The notes below the pieces were generated by a model. The model saw nothing but the letters and a program-made list of their open reading frames with translations. It was not told where the DNA came from and made no database searches. Below, in pieces: positions 48,339 through 58,936 of a stretch of DNA of 64,000 nt. Within the stretch, counting starts at the first letter, position 1. The number at the start of each line of letters is the position of its first letter. A program made the position numbers and the translations under genes. Source of the DNA: Trametes villosa (Eukaryota > Basidiomycota > Agaricomycetes > Polyporales > Polyporaceae); contig PUDQ02000033.1 in assembly GCA_002964805.2 (NCBI GenBank), forward strand, positions 992,001 through 1,056,000, read 5' to 3'.

Positions 48339-50603
48339 TCCGTTCCCGCTTTGTCCCCGCGACAATCCCCCGATATGAGCTCCCGAAGACCGAAGACGCG
48401 CCCTCGTAGGAGCGGCATACTTATGATAGAGATAGACAGTGCTGGTGCGCCGCGGGCAGGCGGCCCGTCGGTGGGTGCTCGCGATACTGTTGTCATTGTT
48501 TTCGGCTGTTTTCACGCATAGTTTACGAGTCTCTCATGCATCCCCAACGGCGCAATCGTGGTACTGACTAGGTAGGGAGAAGGTGTTTGGGTTAGGCGAT
48601 CGAGCATTGTATGATCACGATGCATTCATCTTGGCGTAGGATAGGTAGTCATACATTAGAGCCTGGTACGGGTACACCACAATTCATACCACACGCTGCA
48701 TTGAGCTTCGCGGGTATGCATTTCATCTGCGCGGACCGAACTGTGGCAATGGCGGCGTGAGGAGCAACCAACCAAGCAACCAACACGGTCCCTGGCGGCG
48801 TTAAGGGTCTTGTGCACGCCCTTCATGGCATTCGGGGCTTTGTGAGATGCGAACGCACCCACCGTCCTGTCAACAGTACACATTGTGCTGAGCACGGCGC
48901 TTCCTCCCGGCTATCGACAGAAGACTCGTTTTGACAGACCACAGCAAACGCCTACCGCGCCAAAACACACGGTTCGTCTCAAGCTCGTTGCTTCAGGCGA
49001 TGACCCGGGCGACCGACCTTGTTCACGCTGTACTCGACAGATTGACGAGCTCCGGTGGCGCTCGCCGTTCGGGATCCGGTTTCCTGCGCGCTCGCAGGGC
49101 TGTAGCGTGTAGGTGCATTTTTCCTGCGGGCGGCAAGTTCTGCTGATAGGTAGAGCGCAGGAAGTATGTTTGACGTGAAATCTGTCGATGGGCGCGCGTT
49201 ACGGAGGACACTTTATCAGTCTTCTCCCGCTGCGCTGTGACGTCGGGCAGGGTGGTCGTTGGGTTTGCGTTCCAAGGGGACCAGCTGCTGTGGTCGATCG
49301 CCCAGGTCCTCAAGATGCATCCGGGTACACGGGTACGAAGGTTTGGCGGAAGGGCACATCTGAGCGCTAGCCTGTCGTGTAGGCGTTTTGGAGCGCATTT
49401 TGCCGAGTCCTCTACACGGTTTGGAGGTTGTTTGCGATGATCCGGACGCAGCTGTGCGAGGCAGTAGCGCTCGCCGGCGCTGCAGGATCTACACAACCGC
49501 ACTTCTGCAAACCAAAAATGCGATCGTAGCGCGGACAATGCATCAGTTCCGTGATGAGACGGGCGGTACGCACGACGGTATGTGTACGCCCGTCCAGTGA
49601 AGAAGGGAGACGAACTCGGACGAGCAATCATCCCGAGAGTGGCGGGATCACCGGTGGCAACGCCGTGCCCTGGAACTAGTGCCAGTGGCGGCCTGTCCGG
49701 ATTCGACGGGCTGTGGATGGAGCATGCGACCTGTACGAGGGGTATCCGGCGCCGCGGAACGGTCGTAGCGCGCTCGAACGGTGGTACGTGCGCGGGCTGA
49801 CAGGGGCGCCGTCGGAGCGGTAGGTTCGCGGACTTGGCGGAAGCGCGAAGCCCCTGCGAAGCCGCCGTCGGAGGGCGCAAACTGGCTGCAGCCCGCCTGG
49901 AACAGGGACGTGTTTCGACAGCCCTCGGACGCCCGGAAGACCCTCGCCTGTCTCGGGCTCGGAGGGTCGGGGAAAGCGAGCGGCGATGCGGCAGGGGGTG
50001 TGCTGGGTGCTTGGGCTGCCTTGTGCGGCGAGGGGTATCTGGCAGATGCTGCTCGTGCGCTACCGGGCGCGTCGAGGCGGGCCCACGGTGCGTTCGCTGG
50101 CGGGCTGAATGGGCGCGGGGAATGCTTCTGTGGAGAATGCAGGCCCGTGCTGGGACAATGTGGACAGAAGGGGGGGCGGTGATGGGGTGTATAGAGTGGG
50201 ACCGCTAGCGAGGCTGGAGAAGGCGTGTGTGATGCCGCTTGCAGCTGGCCTGTATATAGCGCGCGATGGCCGAGAATCAGGGGGCGAGGCGGTACGGGAA
50301 CGTGCTGCGTGGCGGGCGTGCGGGGCGCTCTGGGCGCGCTGGCTGTCGGCGGCAGGGGCGGCGGTCTCGAGCACGGCGTCTGGAGTGAGCGGCGGCGGCA
50401 TGCGGCAGAGCTGGCGGGGGCGGGTGAGAAGGAGGGGGACGAGGAGGAGGGAGTGATTGGCGCGTCTGGTCGAGGAGAGAAGGGTCGGAGTGGGATATTT
50501 CGACCTCCCACAGAGACTCCACTCCCAGGTCCTCTCTCTTCTTCTCTCCCATCTCCCCTACCTCCCGCCCGCCCGCCGTCCACTCGTCCTCCCCCATCCC
50601 ACG
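48339..50603. other. Intergenic, 2.3 kb, no gene seen
   Basis: Space between two plus-strand genes. GC-rich open frames on the minus strand (49023-49880 and 49648-50667) are Pro/Arg/Ala-rich, lack ATG-centred models or splice support, and overlap the GID4 start. The last 100 bases are a C/T-rich leader of the GID4 gene. Confidence 0.45.
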
Positions 50604-52280
50604 ATGCCTGCTGAACACCCCATTCCCGCGATACACGACTCGTCCCAGGCGGACCCCTCCCAGCCACAGGTCAAGCTCTGTCTCGCCTGTTGCTGTCCCC
50701 TCGCCGCCGATACCGCCAGCGCCGCCCCCTTCCTCCTCCACGACGGCTCGGATTCCCCAGTCGAGACCACCCTAGTATGTGCCTCCTGTCGCTCCCGTCT
50801 CCCCGCCCAACCCCCTGTCCGGGCGAATGGCCTTTTTGCCGAGGTCGAGCGAGAGCTTTTGCGACGCGCCGCATCACTCCAGCCCGCAGGCAACGAGGCC
50901 GCCTCGCTTGCGCCCCATGAGTCCACGCAATCACACTCCCCGAGCCTCCTTGTCGTCGAACCCTATCCGCCGCCGCCCCCGGAGCTCGTAATGGAAACAC
51001 CCACCGCCCTCGCGCCGCGCGCCTTCGCCTCCCCGACGCCTGACGCCCAGAGCAGCCATCCTTCTCCAGCCCATTCCGTCCGTTATGACAAGTACCCGAC
51101 ATCCCCTGCGTCCCCTCAAGCAGCGGCCCGCCCGACGCTGACTCCCCTCGACACCAGCCACGCCAGCTCGTCTCAGGCGCCCGTCGTCCAACGCGCTGAC
51201 CAGTCATCCGTGCCCCATGCCTCCGGCAGCAGGCAGCGGCCCCACGTTACCTCCTCTTCAGCCCCCGACCCGCTCTTGGACATCACGCGCCTCCGCGTTC
51301 GCTCGCAGGGGCATCACTGCCTCTATCCTGGCGCCACTTTCCAGGGGACCCAGAAGAGCGGCAGGAATAGCTACGACGTCAACGTGACCATAGTGGTACG
51401 TCTGGGGACCGTCGATACTCATCGGCAGCACTAAACGGTGAATGGCGTTTCAGGATGTCGATTTCGCATCGTCCCACCTGTGCGGGTACCTGCGCATCCG
51501 CGGCCTGACGGACGACTGGCCAGAGTTGACGACGTACTTTGACGCCGAGATCATTGGCAGTCGGTATGGATTCCTGACGCGGAACTGGGGTGCGACCGAA
51601 TCAGAGGACATGGTCCACTGGGGCCGTTTCCCGGCGTTCCGACATGTCAAGAACGAGCTTAACAAGCCGCACTTGACCATGAAGGATGCCCTGAATCGGG
51701 GAGCCGTGTTCATGCGCTGGAAGGAGAAGTTCCTGGTGCCCGACCACCGTGTGCAGGACATTAACGGTGCAAGTTTCGCTGGTGAGTGACATCATCTCCA
51801 TTCGCTGCCTCCGTTAGCCTACGCTTCTTCCTGCCATAAACCTCAGCGATGATCAGAACCGCCATCTGACGTCGTTCTGTTCCGTTACACAGGGTTCTAC
51901 TACGTATGTGTGGATTTCAACCCGCAACAGACGGGATCTGCGAATCTGTCGTCCCCGGCGGATGACGCAGTTGACTTTGTGTCGTCCCCCACGACGACGC
52001 AGTCAGCACCAGCGACGAAGCCCGATGCGGCTCCACGCTCTCGGCGCATATCTATGAACCGCGGTACCCGTCGGGCGGGCGGCAGGTCCGCTTCACGCGG
52101 TTGTCCGTCAAACGTGGCGACGATGAGCGGGTTCTACTTCCACCAGAACTCTGAGCCGTGAGTGCACTTTTCCCCTTCTCAGGCGGACCAGTCGATGACG
52201 TCCGCCCCGTCTATAGTTACCAGCAACTGTCCTTGGTCCACGTCCCGGAGCACACGAGCTCGTGCTTTGAATTCCGATGA
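50604..52280 (+). CDS. GID4: GID complex substrate receptor GID4/VID24
   Basis: Four exons (50604-51395, 51454-51781, 51893-52157, 52217-52280) give 482 aa. Gid4 recognises Pro/N-degrons of gluconeogenic enzymes for the GID/CTLH ubiquitin ligase. The Vid24 barrel is plain: HLCGYLRIRGLTDDWPELTT, FDAEIIGSRYGFLT, HWGRFPAF, FMRWKEKFLVPDH and ASFAGFYYVCVDFNP. It closes with GFYFHQNSEPYQQLSLVHVP and ends CFEFR. Compared with animal GID4 there are two additions. One is a 200-residue Pro/Ser-rich N-terminus that opens with a cysteine cluster (CLACC, then CASC). The other is a 55-residue Ser/Thr/Arg linker between the last two strands. The final exon carries the conserved C-terminal EFR. Confidence 0.94.
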
Positions 52281-52896
52281 AGATGGAGCCATGACGCGCG
52301 CGGTGGATGTCCTCGATTTTGGCTTTGCCAAAAGCTGCATAGGGACGAGTGACAGCGTCCGAGAGGACGTGCGGTCGCTGTCCCTGGCTACTCCTTTACT
52401 CTAGTATACTCGTTCTGCGATACGATCCTCCCCCGCCCTGCTACCATGGGCGCCGAAACGTCTGCACGCCCCCACTCGAATATCTCTGGACATGCTCTCT
52501 GTTCATCATCATATTCCCAGATGCCGCGCTAACGACACGTCCATCCATACCACTTGCATTTCCATACTTCTCCTGTACTATCTTTACGCGTGGCTGTAGG
52601 TAGTGGGCACATACCTGTTGTACGACCTTGCAATCGCATCTCTGTCCGCCTCTCGACTGCAGCGATGCGTGTTGTCGGTGTGTGCCAAGCGAAGTTGGGG
52701 AGGAGGTGACCTGGGCTCGGAGGATATAACGGGCAGCCGGATCGGCGGGTGCCGAACGAGGCCAGGCAGAGTTCCTGGTCGCTCTCTCCTCCTCCTCCAG
52801 CCGGGCCTCGGGTCGACCGCCTCCTCCTCCTCCTCTCCCTCGCCGCCGCCGCCCCCCTCCCTCCTTTCTCCCCACCCGCCCCGCCGACAAGCCGGC
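52281..52896. other. Intergenic promoter and leader of CK1
   Basis: 616 bases between two plus-strand genes. The last 100 bases are strongly C/T-rich, a usual feature of fungal leaders. No gene seen. Confidence 0.5.
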
Positions 52897-55049
52897 ATGT
52901 CGTCCCACAACTCCTCGAGCAACAACATCGTCGGCGGCCACTACCGCGTCGGGAAGAAGATTGGCGAGGGCTCCTTCGGGGTTATCTTCGAGGGTGCGTC
53001 CGCGCAAACCTACCGTCCCCGCAGGAGAGGCAATCTGACTGTGCCCGTGCGCATGCGCAGGCACGAACCTGCTCAACTCGCAGACCGTCGCTATCAAATT
53101 CGTACGCCCGCGCAGCCGTCCGCCGGCCTGCCTCCCCTGCCTGCCCGCGCTGTCGGACGCTCACGCCTCGGTGTCACCCCCCACAGGAGCCCCGGAAGGC
53201 GGAGGCACCGCAGCTGCGCGATGAGTGCCGCTCGTACCGCATCCTGGCTGGCTGTCGTCAGTACCCCCGTCTTCGCCGTACAATGTCCGTTCCGGGTGGC
53301 TGATTGAGTCGTCCTCCGCTGGCCCGCGCGACGTGCGACGTGCGATGTACAGCCGGGATCCCGCAGATATACCACTTCGGGCAGGAGGGCCTGCACAACA
53401 TCCTCGTCATCGACCTCCTCGGCCCGAGCTTGGAGGACCTGTTCGACATGTGCGGGCGCAAGTTCTCGATCAAGACGGTCTGCATGGCGTCGCGGCAAAT
53501 GGTGCGTCTTCGGTCTACCCGTGCCCTCATCTGGCAGCCATCAGGGCTCCGCGGGGGTGCGAAAGAGGCCGAAATTGACCGTTGACGTGTGCGTGCGCGC
53601 TGCCAGATTACCCGAGTGCAGACGATCCACGAGAAGAACCTCATCTACCGCGACATCAAGCCGGACAACTTCCTCATCGGTCGCCCAGGCACGAAGAACG
53701 CGAACAGTACGCGCTATCTGTGCGACTCAAGGGCGGAGCGGAGTGCTAACCTATGTGTGTTTTCCCCGTGCGGCAGTGGTGCACATCGTCGACTTCGGCA
53801 TGGCGAAGCAGTACCGGGACCCGAAGACGAAGCAGCACATCCCGTACCGGGAACGGAAGAGCCTGAGCGGGACGGCGCGGTACATGAGCATCAACACTCA
53901 TTTGGGCCGGGGTGCGTTCGCGCCTCCTCCGTCATTGCTGTCCCCCAGTGTCGGGTCCTTACGTCAATGTTATATCCGCAGAGCAGTCACGGCGAGACGA
54001 TCTCGAGGCTCTCGGCCACGTTTTCATGTACTTCTTGCGCGGCAGCCTACCATGGCAAGGTCTCAAGGCCGCGACGAACAAGCAAAAGTACGAGAAGATC
54101 GGGGAGAAGAAGCAGACAACACCGATCAAGGAGTTGTGCGATGGTTTCCCTGGTGCGTCCCGCAATTCATTCACTGCGGCCCGGCCCTCATATCCGCCTC
54201 AGAGGAGTTCGCCATCTATCTCAACTACGTCCGCAAATTGGGTTTCGAGGAGACACCTGATTACGATTTCCTCCGGGAGCTGTTCGCGAAGGTTTTGAAG
54301 AACAACGGCGACGTCGAAGACGGTGTCTACGACTGGAACCTTCTCAACGGTGAGATTGTCGCCCCCGTCTCACGGCCGCTCCGCTAATATGAGGTCCCCC
54401 GATCTTGTCAAGGTGGCAGAGGCTGGGAAGCGTCGATGGTGCGTACCGCTCCCGCGTGTTCTGTTCTCCCGCCCGCCTCGAGGCCCGGCACACGGTACTA
54501 ACATTGCGTTTGGCTCGGCAGGGTGGAGGCCAGAACCAGATCCTCGCGCAAATACAGAACGCACCGGCATCGCCTGCGCAGCAGCAGCGCCGCGACCAGG
54601 ACCGAGCAGGCCGCGACGATCGCCGGCGCGCCTCCCAAGCCGGCGCACCCGTCGTGCCCCCCTCGCCCGCGCTCGTGCGCACCGGCTCGAAGACGCGGCA
54701 CCCCGCGAACCTCACGCCCGGCTCGCACGGCGCGCCCGTGTCCGCGGCGGCGCAGGTGGACGTGCCCGCGGCGCAGCGGCGGCTGAGCCAAGCGCACCCG
54801 TACGCGAACGCGGGCTACGATGCGTACGGCAACGGGCGCGGGGACGAGTACTCGGCGAGCCAGCAGCCGTACGGGCGCGCGTCGCCGATGGTGTCGAGTG
54901 TGAACGCGGCGCCGCCCGCGCTGAGCAACGTGCGCGCGCTCGGCGGCGAGGTCGGCGCGGCGCACGGCGGCGGCGAGTACCACGGACAGGGCGAGCCGGA
55001 GCCGCCGAAGAGCACGCTGTGGAAGATCCTGACGTGTCGCTGTGGATGA
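52897..55049 (+). CDS. Casein kinase 1, membrane-anchored (Yck/CK1-gamma type)
   Basis: Ten exons (52897-52993, 53061-53101, 53187-53256, 53353-53501, 53607-53706, 53777-53911, 53982-54152, 54203-54349, 54413-54438, 54522-55049) give 487 aa. The kinase domain runs from about residue 14 to 300. It shows [14 protein letters not shown], the ATP Lys in [19 protein letters not shown], the catalytic [32 protein letters not shown] and the CK1-specific [20 protein letters not shown] long Gln/Ser/Pro-rich tail ends WKILTCRCG. Those cysteines resemble the palmitoylation site that tethers yeast Yck1/2 to the plasma membrane. One exon has just 26 bases and encodes the GGRGWEAS motif. Confidence 0.95.
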
Positions 55050-55724
55050 TTGCGCGCGCGCGCGTGCGCACTCGTCCGTCCTGTCCTTACGTTTTGGTCT
55101 CCGAGTTTTGTCGTTGTCGATTCCCCCACCTTTTTCTGTTTCTGTTTCGCTGGATACTGGTCGCGCGGAGTTTTGGTCCTCTCATGGGTTTCTTGCTCGC
55201 TCATTCTCGTTCACATGCTGTCTTCCGTACCATCCACTGATACCACTGCTCGCAATGATGCAACAACGTACAACTTCTTCCCCGATTCAGAGAGTCACCC
55301 CTCCCATTCTACACACGCACGCGCGTGCGCTGCGGTCCTCCCACCCCGTCCCACCTCACCCACCCACCCTTACGATCGCTACAGATACGGTCCCCAGCGT
55401 AATAAGCTAATTCACTCGCAGGCTATCTTGATGATTATAGTCGACGAGCGGCGCGTAGAAGTACAGCCAGAGAAACAAACTACAGATTGACTGGTCGCAT
55501 CCATTGCGTAGTTTGCGCCGAGACTACCTCAGAACGCCGCTGAATATCTACGTCTATGGGGCAGGTGGAGGCCGAAGGATGTGTACTATACGGAGCAAGA
55601 AGGCTGGGATGGCATCGCCTGAATGTATGACGGTAATCTAACAACTCCTGCTCGATTGCATGCTGGACCTTACAATCCAGAGCCGTTCGGCCTCCACCGC
55701 ACGATCGCTCTCCCTCTCTCGGGA
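55050..55724. other. Convergent intergenic region
   Basis: 675 bases between two converging 3' ends. T/C-rich after the CK1 stop. No gene seen. Confidence 0.5.
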
Positions 55725-57806
55725 TCAGCTCGCTCTTGCTGTGGTCTGGGTTATAGTTAAGGATTTGCCCAACCTGTACCCCGGGGTCTGGCCGGGACGG
55801 GGGGCGGCTGGACGTCGTCCATTGCGAGGCCGAACGCTCGAGCTTGGTTCGCATTGGCCAGCAAAGTTGTTGTTGGCGAGCGAGCTGTTCTGGAGCGACC
55901 TGTACGACTGCCCAGGCTCACCTGAGGACTGGTACGACCCCATCGTCGATGACGACGCGTGTTCCCCTCGTTCCCCAAAACCGTGACCGTGCTCACCCAC
56001 GGCGCTCTCGGGGAAGTCGTCCGTAGAGTCCTGGCACTGCAGCGGAGAGTACGCCGACCAGTGACCTGCAAAGTCCTCGCCGTACTGAGCGGGATTGACG
56101 GGCGTACGGGGAAACTCGCCGCGTGCGGGGCCGAAGTTGTGGGAAGAGCCCTGGTGGGCTACTACGTCGGGCGGATCCCCCTCGACCTGGTCTGAACGCC
56201 CCTGCATGTTACTATACTGCCCTACCTGCCGCGCATTCTCGTGCGAACCGAGCGATGAGCCCCGAGGCCCCCAGTTATTCACCTGAGGCGCAGCGCCGGG
56301 GCTACAGCCGGTGTTGCCACCCGTGGGCTGGCGAGGAGGGCCTTGGTTGTTGAGGGGCGTCATGTTAGGATTGCCGGTGTACGGTCCACGGATTGAGGCA
56401 CCGTTGTTGGGCTGGGAGACGGGTCCGCCGATACTTCCCTGCCTGTTCTGGTCGTTGAGCGGTGTGTTGTTCAGCTGGGGATTGAATCCGCCACCGCTGG
56501 GCTGCTGACTGGTACCGTTGTGGGGCTGCTGATTCACCCCGCCGCTATGAGACTGATTCCCCCATCGTCCGTTGTTCTCTGGAGGCATTCCCCTCTCGGA
56601 GCCCTGTTGAGCTGGGGGGTGGTTCGGCTGCAGTAACTCGGTCAGTTCTCGGTCACGGGTAGAAATCGACATCCGGCATACCCGTGTGCCCGCCTGCTGT
56701 GATCCTGGTTGGGTTTGGGTGGCGTTCTGAGTGATTTGGTCAATCCTCTGCTGCACGAACCTGGCCTCCACGCCTTTGATCTTCGCCTCTAAGCCTCGGA
56801 TCGTCAGGTTTATGGCGTGCTTCACGTTGTGCTGCCTCTGCTTCACCGTAGCGAGCTCCGTCTTCACCGCCTGCAGCAGCTTCCTCTGCTCCTCGCACGA
56901 ACGTCGCAGCGCCGCGAGTTGCTCTTCGTAACCCTCCTGCTTCTGGCGGAGAGCCTCAAGACGCTGGTCTTGGGCACGGTGGTGGCCGCTGATGATAGGC
57001 ATATGCGCGGCGAGGATTTCCCCGGCTTTCAGAACTTGAGAATACGAGTCGTCCAGATGCAGTGGTGCTTGAAAGGGATACTGAGATTGTCTCGAAATGA
57101 AGGGTACGGGAGCTGGGACGAATGCGGAGGCGGAGGCCGGGATAGACAGCCCAGATGCCGACGGCGTCTTGCCAGACGATTTGACGCGAGCGCAAGGATT
57201 TTCAGGCATAGAGCGGCTGACGTCGACCTGCCCCGGGTAGGCCCCCGACATGGACGGCGATGGGATGACGGTGCGCGCCGTTGTAGTTGTCTGAGGCACG
57301 TTTGCTTCGTCACCGGTAGGATCGCCCAGTCCAGGATTTGCCTGGGCGCGCTGTCCGCTCCCCTCATGAGCGAGCGACCCCCGAAGATGGTCAAGCGGGG
57401 GGCTTACGACTGGTAGTTGGCCCTCAGACTGACTCCGAGAAGACCAGTGCGGGGAAGAAGTTTCCCCTGCGGGGTCAACGACGATACCGCGTGTCGATCG
57501 TTCCTTCGCTTTCGGCCGCGGCAGGGACCCGTCTCCCTCTTCGTTCCGCGCCTTGGCCACCCCCGACCCTTCGGTTTCTGGCAGTTTCTTCCGCTTCTTC
57601 GGGATGGGGCCTAGCGCAGCGAGCGACATCTTGGCGGTGCGGCCGGCGGCCATATTGCCAGGAGGTGAAACGCCGGGTTCGAAGGAGGTGTCCGTGAATG
57701 CGCGTTTCAGCATCATGGATCGGGTCAGCGGCGGGGGCCCGTACGCAGGTGTCGTTCCTTGCACAGGAGGAGGACTGCTCCCAGGTTCAGGATAGGCGAG
57801 GTTCAT
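55725..57806 (-). CDS. Partial paralogue of the neighbouring JmjC gene (no JmjC domain)
   Basis: Two exons (56682-57806, 55725-56627) give 675 aa. It matches the C-terminal half of the protein at 58937-64000: DMNLAYPEPG against DLNLAYPDTE, MLKRAFTDTSFEP against MLKRSATDASLEP, MSLAALGPIPKKRKK against SSLAALGRIPKKRR, and SLQNSS near the end against SIQNSS. Its own features are a disordered Pro/Ser-rich N-terminus, a basic PKKRKK patch (likely nuclear), a coiled coil (about residues 260-380) and an Asn/Gln/Gly-rich tail. The JmjC domain and zinc fingers are missing. The 54-base intron is at the same place as in the longer gene. It contains no stop, so retention would simply add 18 residues. Function unknown. 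Confidence 0.72.
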   Translation of the reverse strand: MNLAYPEPGSSPPPVQGTTPAYGPPPLTRSMMLKRAFTDTSFEPGVSPPGNMAAGRTAKMSLAALGPIPKKRKKLPETEGSGVAKARNEEGDGSLPRPKAKERSTRGIVVDPAGETSSPHWSSRSQSEGQLPVVSPPLDHLRGSLAHEGSGQRAQANPGLGDPTGDEANVPQTTTTARTVIPSPSMSGAYPGQVDVSRSMPENPCARVKSSGKTPSASGLSIPASASAFVPAPVPFISRQSQYPFQAPLHLDDSYSQVLKAGEILAAHMPIISGHHRAQDQRLEALRQKQEGYEEQLAALRRSCEEQRKLLQAVKTELATVKQRQHNVKHAINLTIRGLEAKIKGVEARFVQQRIDQITQNATQTQPGSQQAGTRVCRMSISTRDRELTELLQPNHPPAQQGSERGMPPENNGRWGNQSHSGGVNQQPHNGTSQQPSGGGFNPQLNNTPLNDQNRQGSIGGPVSQPNNGASIRGPYTGNPNMTPLNNQGPPRQPTGGNTGCSPGAAPQVNNWGPRGSSLGSHENARQVGQYSNMQGRSDQVEGDPPDVVAHQGSSHNFGPARGEFPRTPVNPAQYGEDFAGHWSAYSPLQCQDSTDDFPESAVGEHGHGFGERGEHASSSTMGSYQSSGEPGQSYRSLQNSSLANNNFAGQCEPSSSVRPRNGRRPAAPRPGQTPGYRLGKSLTITQTTARAS

Positions 57807-58936
57807 GTCGAGTGCAAGGGCTTCGGCTGAGATAGACTCTGGCGGCGAGGTGGACGTACACTGTCGGTGGAAGTGTGGATGGGTTTTATAGGGATTGACC
57901 CAGGATAGGGTCGTCACTCTAGCTGCTTCGATCGTCAGGAACGCTGAGCGGAAAACAGATGTGCCACACGGTGCTCGCAGGGTTCGCGTACCGGCCCTGT
58001 CGGCGGACTGCCATCATCATGAGCACGGGCTGGGAGGGTCGCGCACCGTACCCTCAATTTAGCATGCAACGGGAAGCCCCATGCAGGCTGAAGGAGCTAG
58101 GGGCCCATGGACTGCAGAGAGATGAGGATTTTCCCGGCTCCTTGTCATCTTATGCGTTTGCTGCATGACTGGCATGCACAGAGGCTAGTACGACGATTGA
58201 ACGACTTTGATCAATACTAGGGCTCGCGCTTCAAAAGTTCGGAAATCCCCTCACCGCTAAGATCACCACGAATAGAACTACCCGGAAAGTAGGCCGCGTT
58301 GGTGAAATATTGAGCCAAGCATGAGTCGATGTTGAGAGGTGCTGGTGCCAAACTTGTGCCAAACGCTGCCTGAGCACGAGCCTAGCCTGAGCGCGTGCCA
58401 GGCTGTGCCAGGATACTCGCGGCGGCGTCGCTCGTTTTCATTCACGCGCCGCCTCCGCATGAACCTCTCATACACAACAACGGAAAAAGCCTCCAGTTGA
58501 GAATAACGGGCCACCACGGGGACACAGGCAGCCGACTCCTGTACGATAGCTACAAATACAGTCACTGGCATGGTATAAGCCAATACAGTCCTGGGGAGTA
58601 GCAGCGCCGCAACCAAAGGAAGTGTAACGAACTACAAATCGACACAGCATCCGTAGTATACAGTTCGCAATATCCAGCATCGACGCTCCGCCCTGAGTGT
58701 TACTGAGGGCGATAACTAGCAGACTCGATTCTACGTGGAGCTAGAAGCTCAAGCACTGTCGCCCGAAAGTTCCTTCACGTCTACTGCACGGCTGCTGCTC
58801 CTCGAGGGCCGCTCGCCGTTCAGCGCGCGACTACTGCTCCTAGAGTACCCTTCTTCCTCTTGCTTTCGGTCCTCCCTCGGTGACGGGTAAGAGCTGCCCT
58901 CACGCGCGCGAGGACCAGATGGAGGGGGTCGGACTT
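57807..58936. other. Intergenic between the two paralogues
   Basis: 1.13 kb. The left 130 bases still resemble coding sequence of the longer gene and contain a TATA box. The rest shows no gene and no clear mobile element. Confidence 0.5.
57884..57890 (-). promoter_or_regulatory. TATA box of the partial paralogue
   Basis: TATAAAA on the minus strand, 78 bases upstream of the ATG at 57806. It falls in sequence related to coding DNA of the longer gene. Confidence 0.5.

Noticed and set aside
49023..49880. 285-codon open frame on the minus strand
   Set aside because: Lies in an intergenic stretch with overlapping frames on both strands and no motif or codon pattern like neighbouring genes.
49648..50667. 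339-codon open frame on the minus strand
   Set aside because: Pro/Arg/Ala-rich, overlaps the start of GID4 on the other strand, no recognisable domain and no splice pattern. Typical of GC-rich noncoding DNA.
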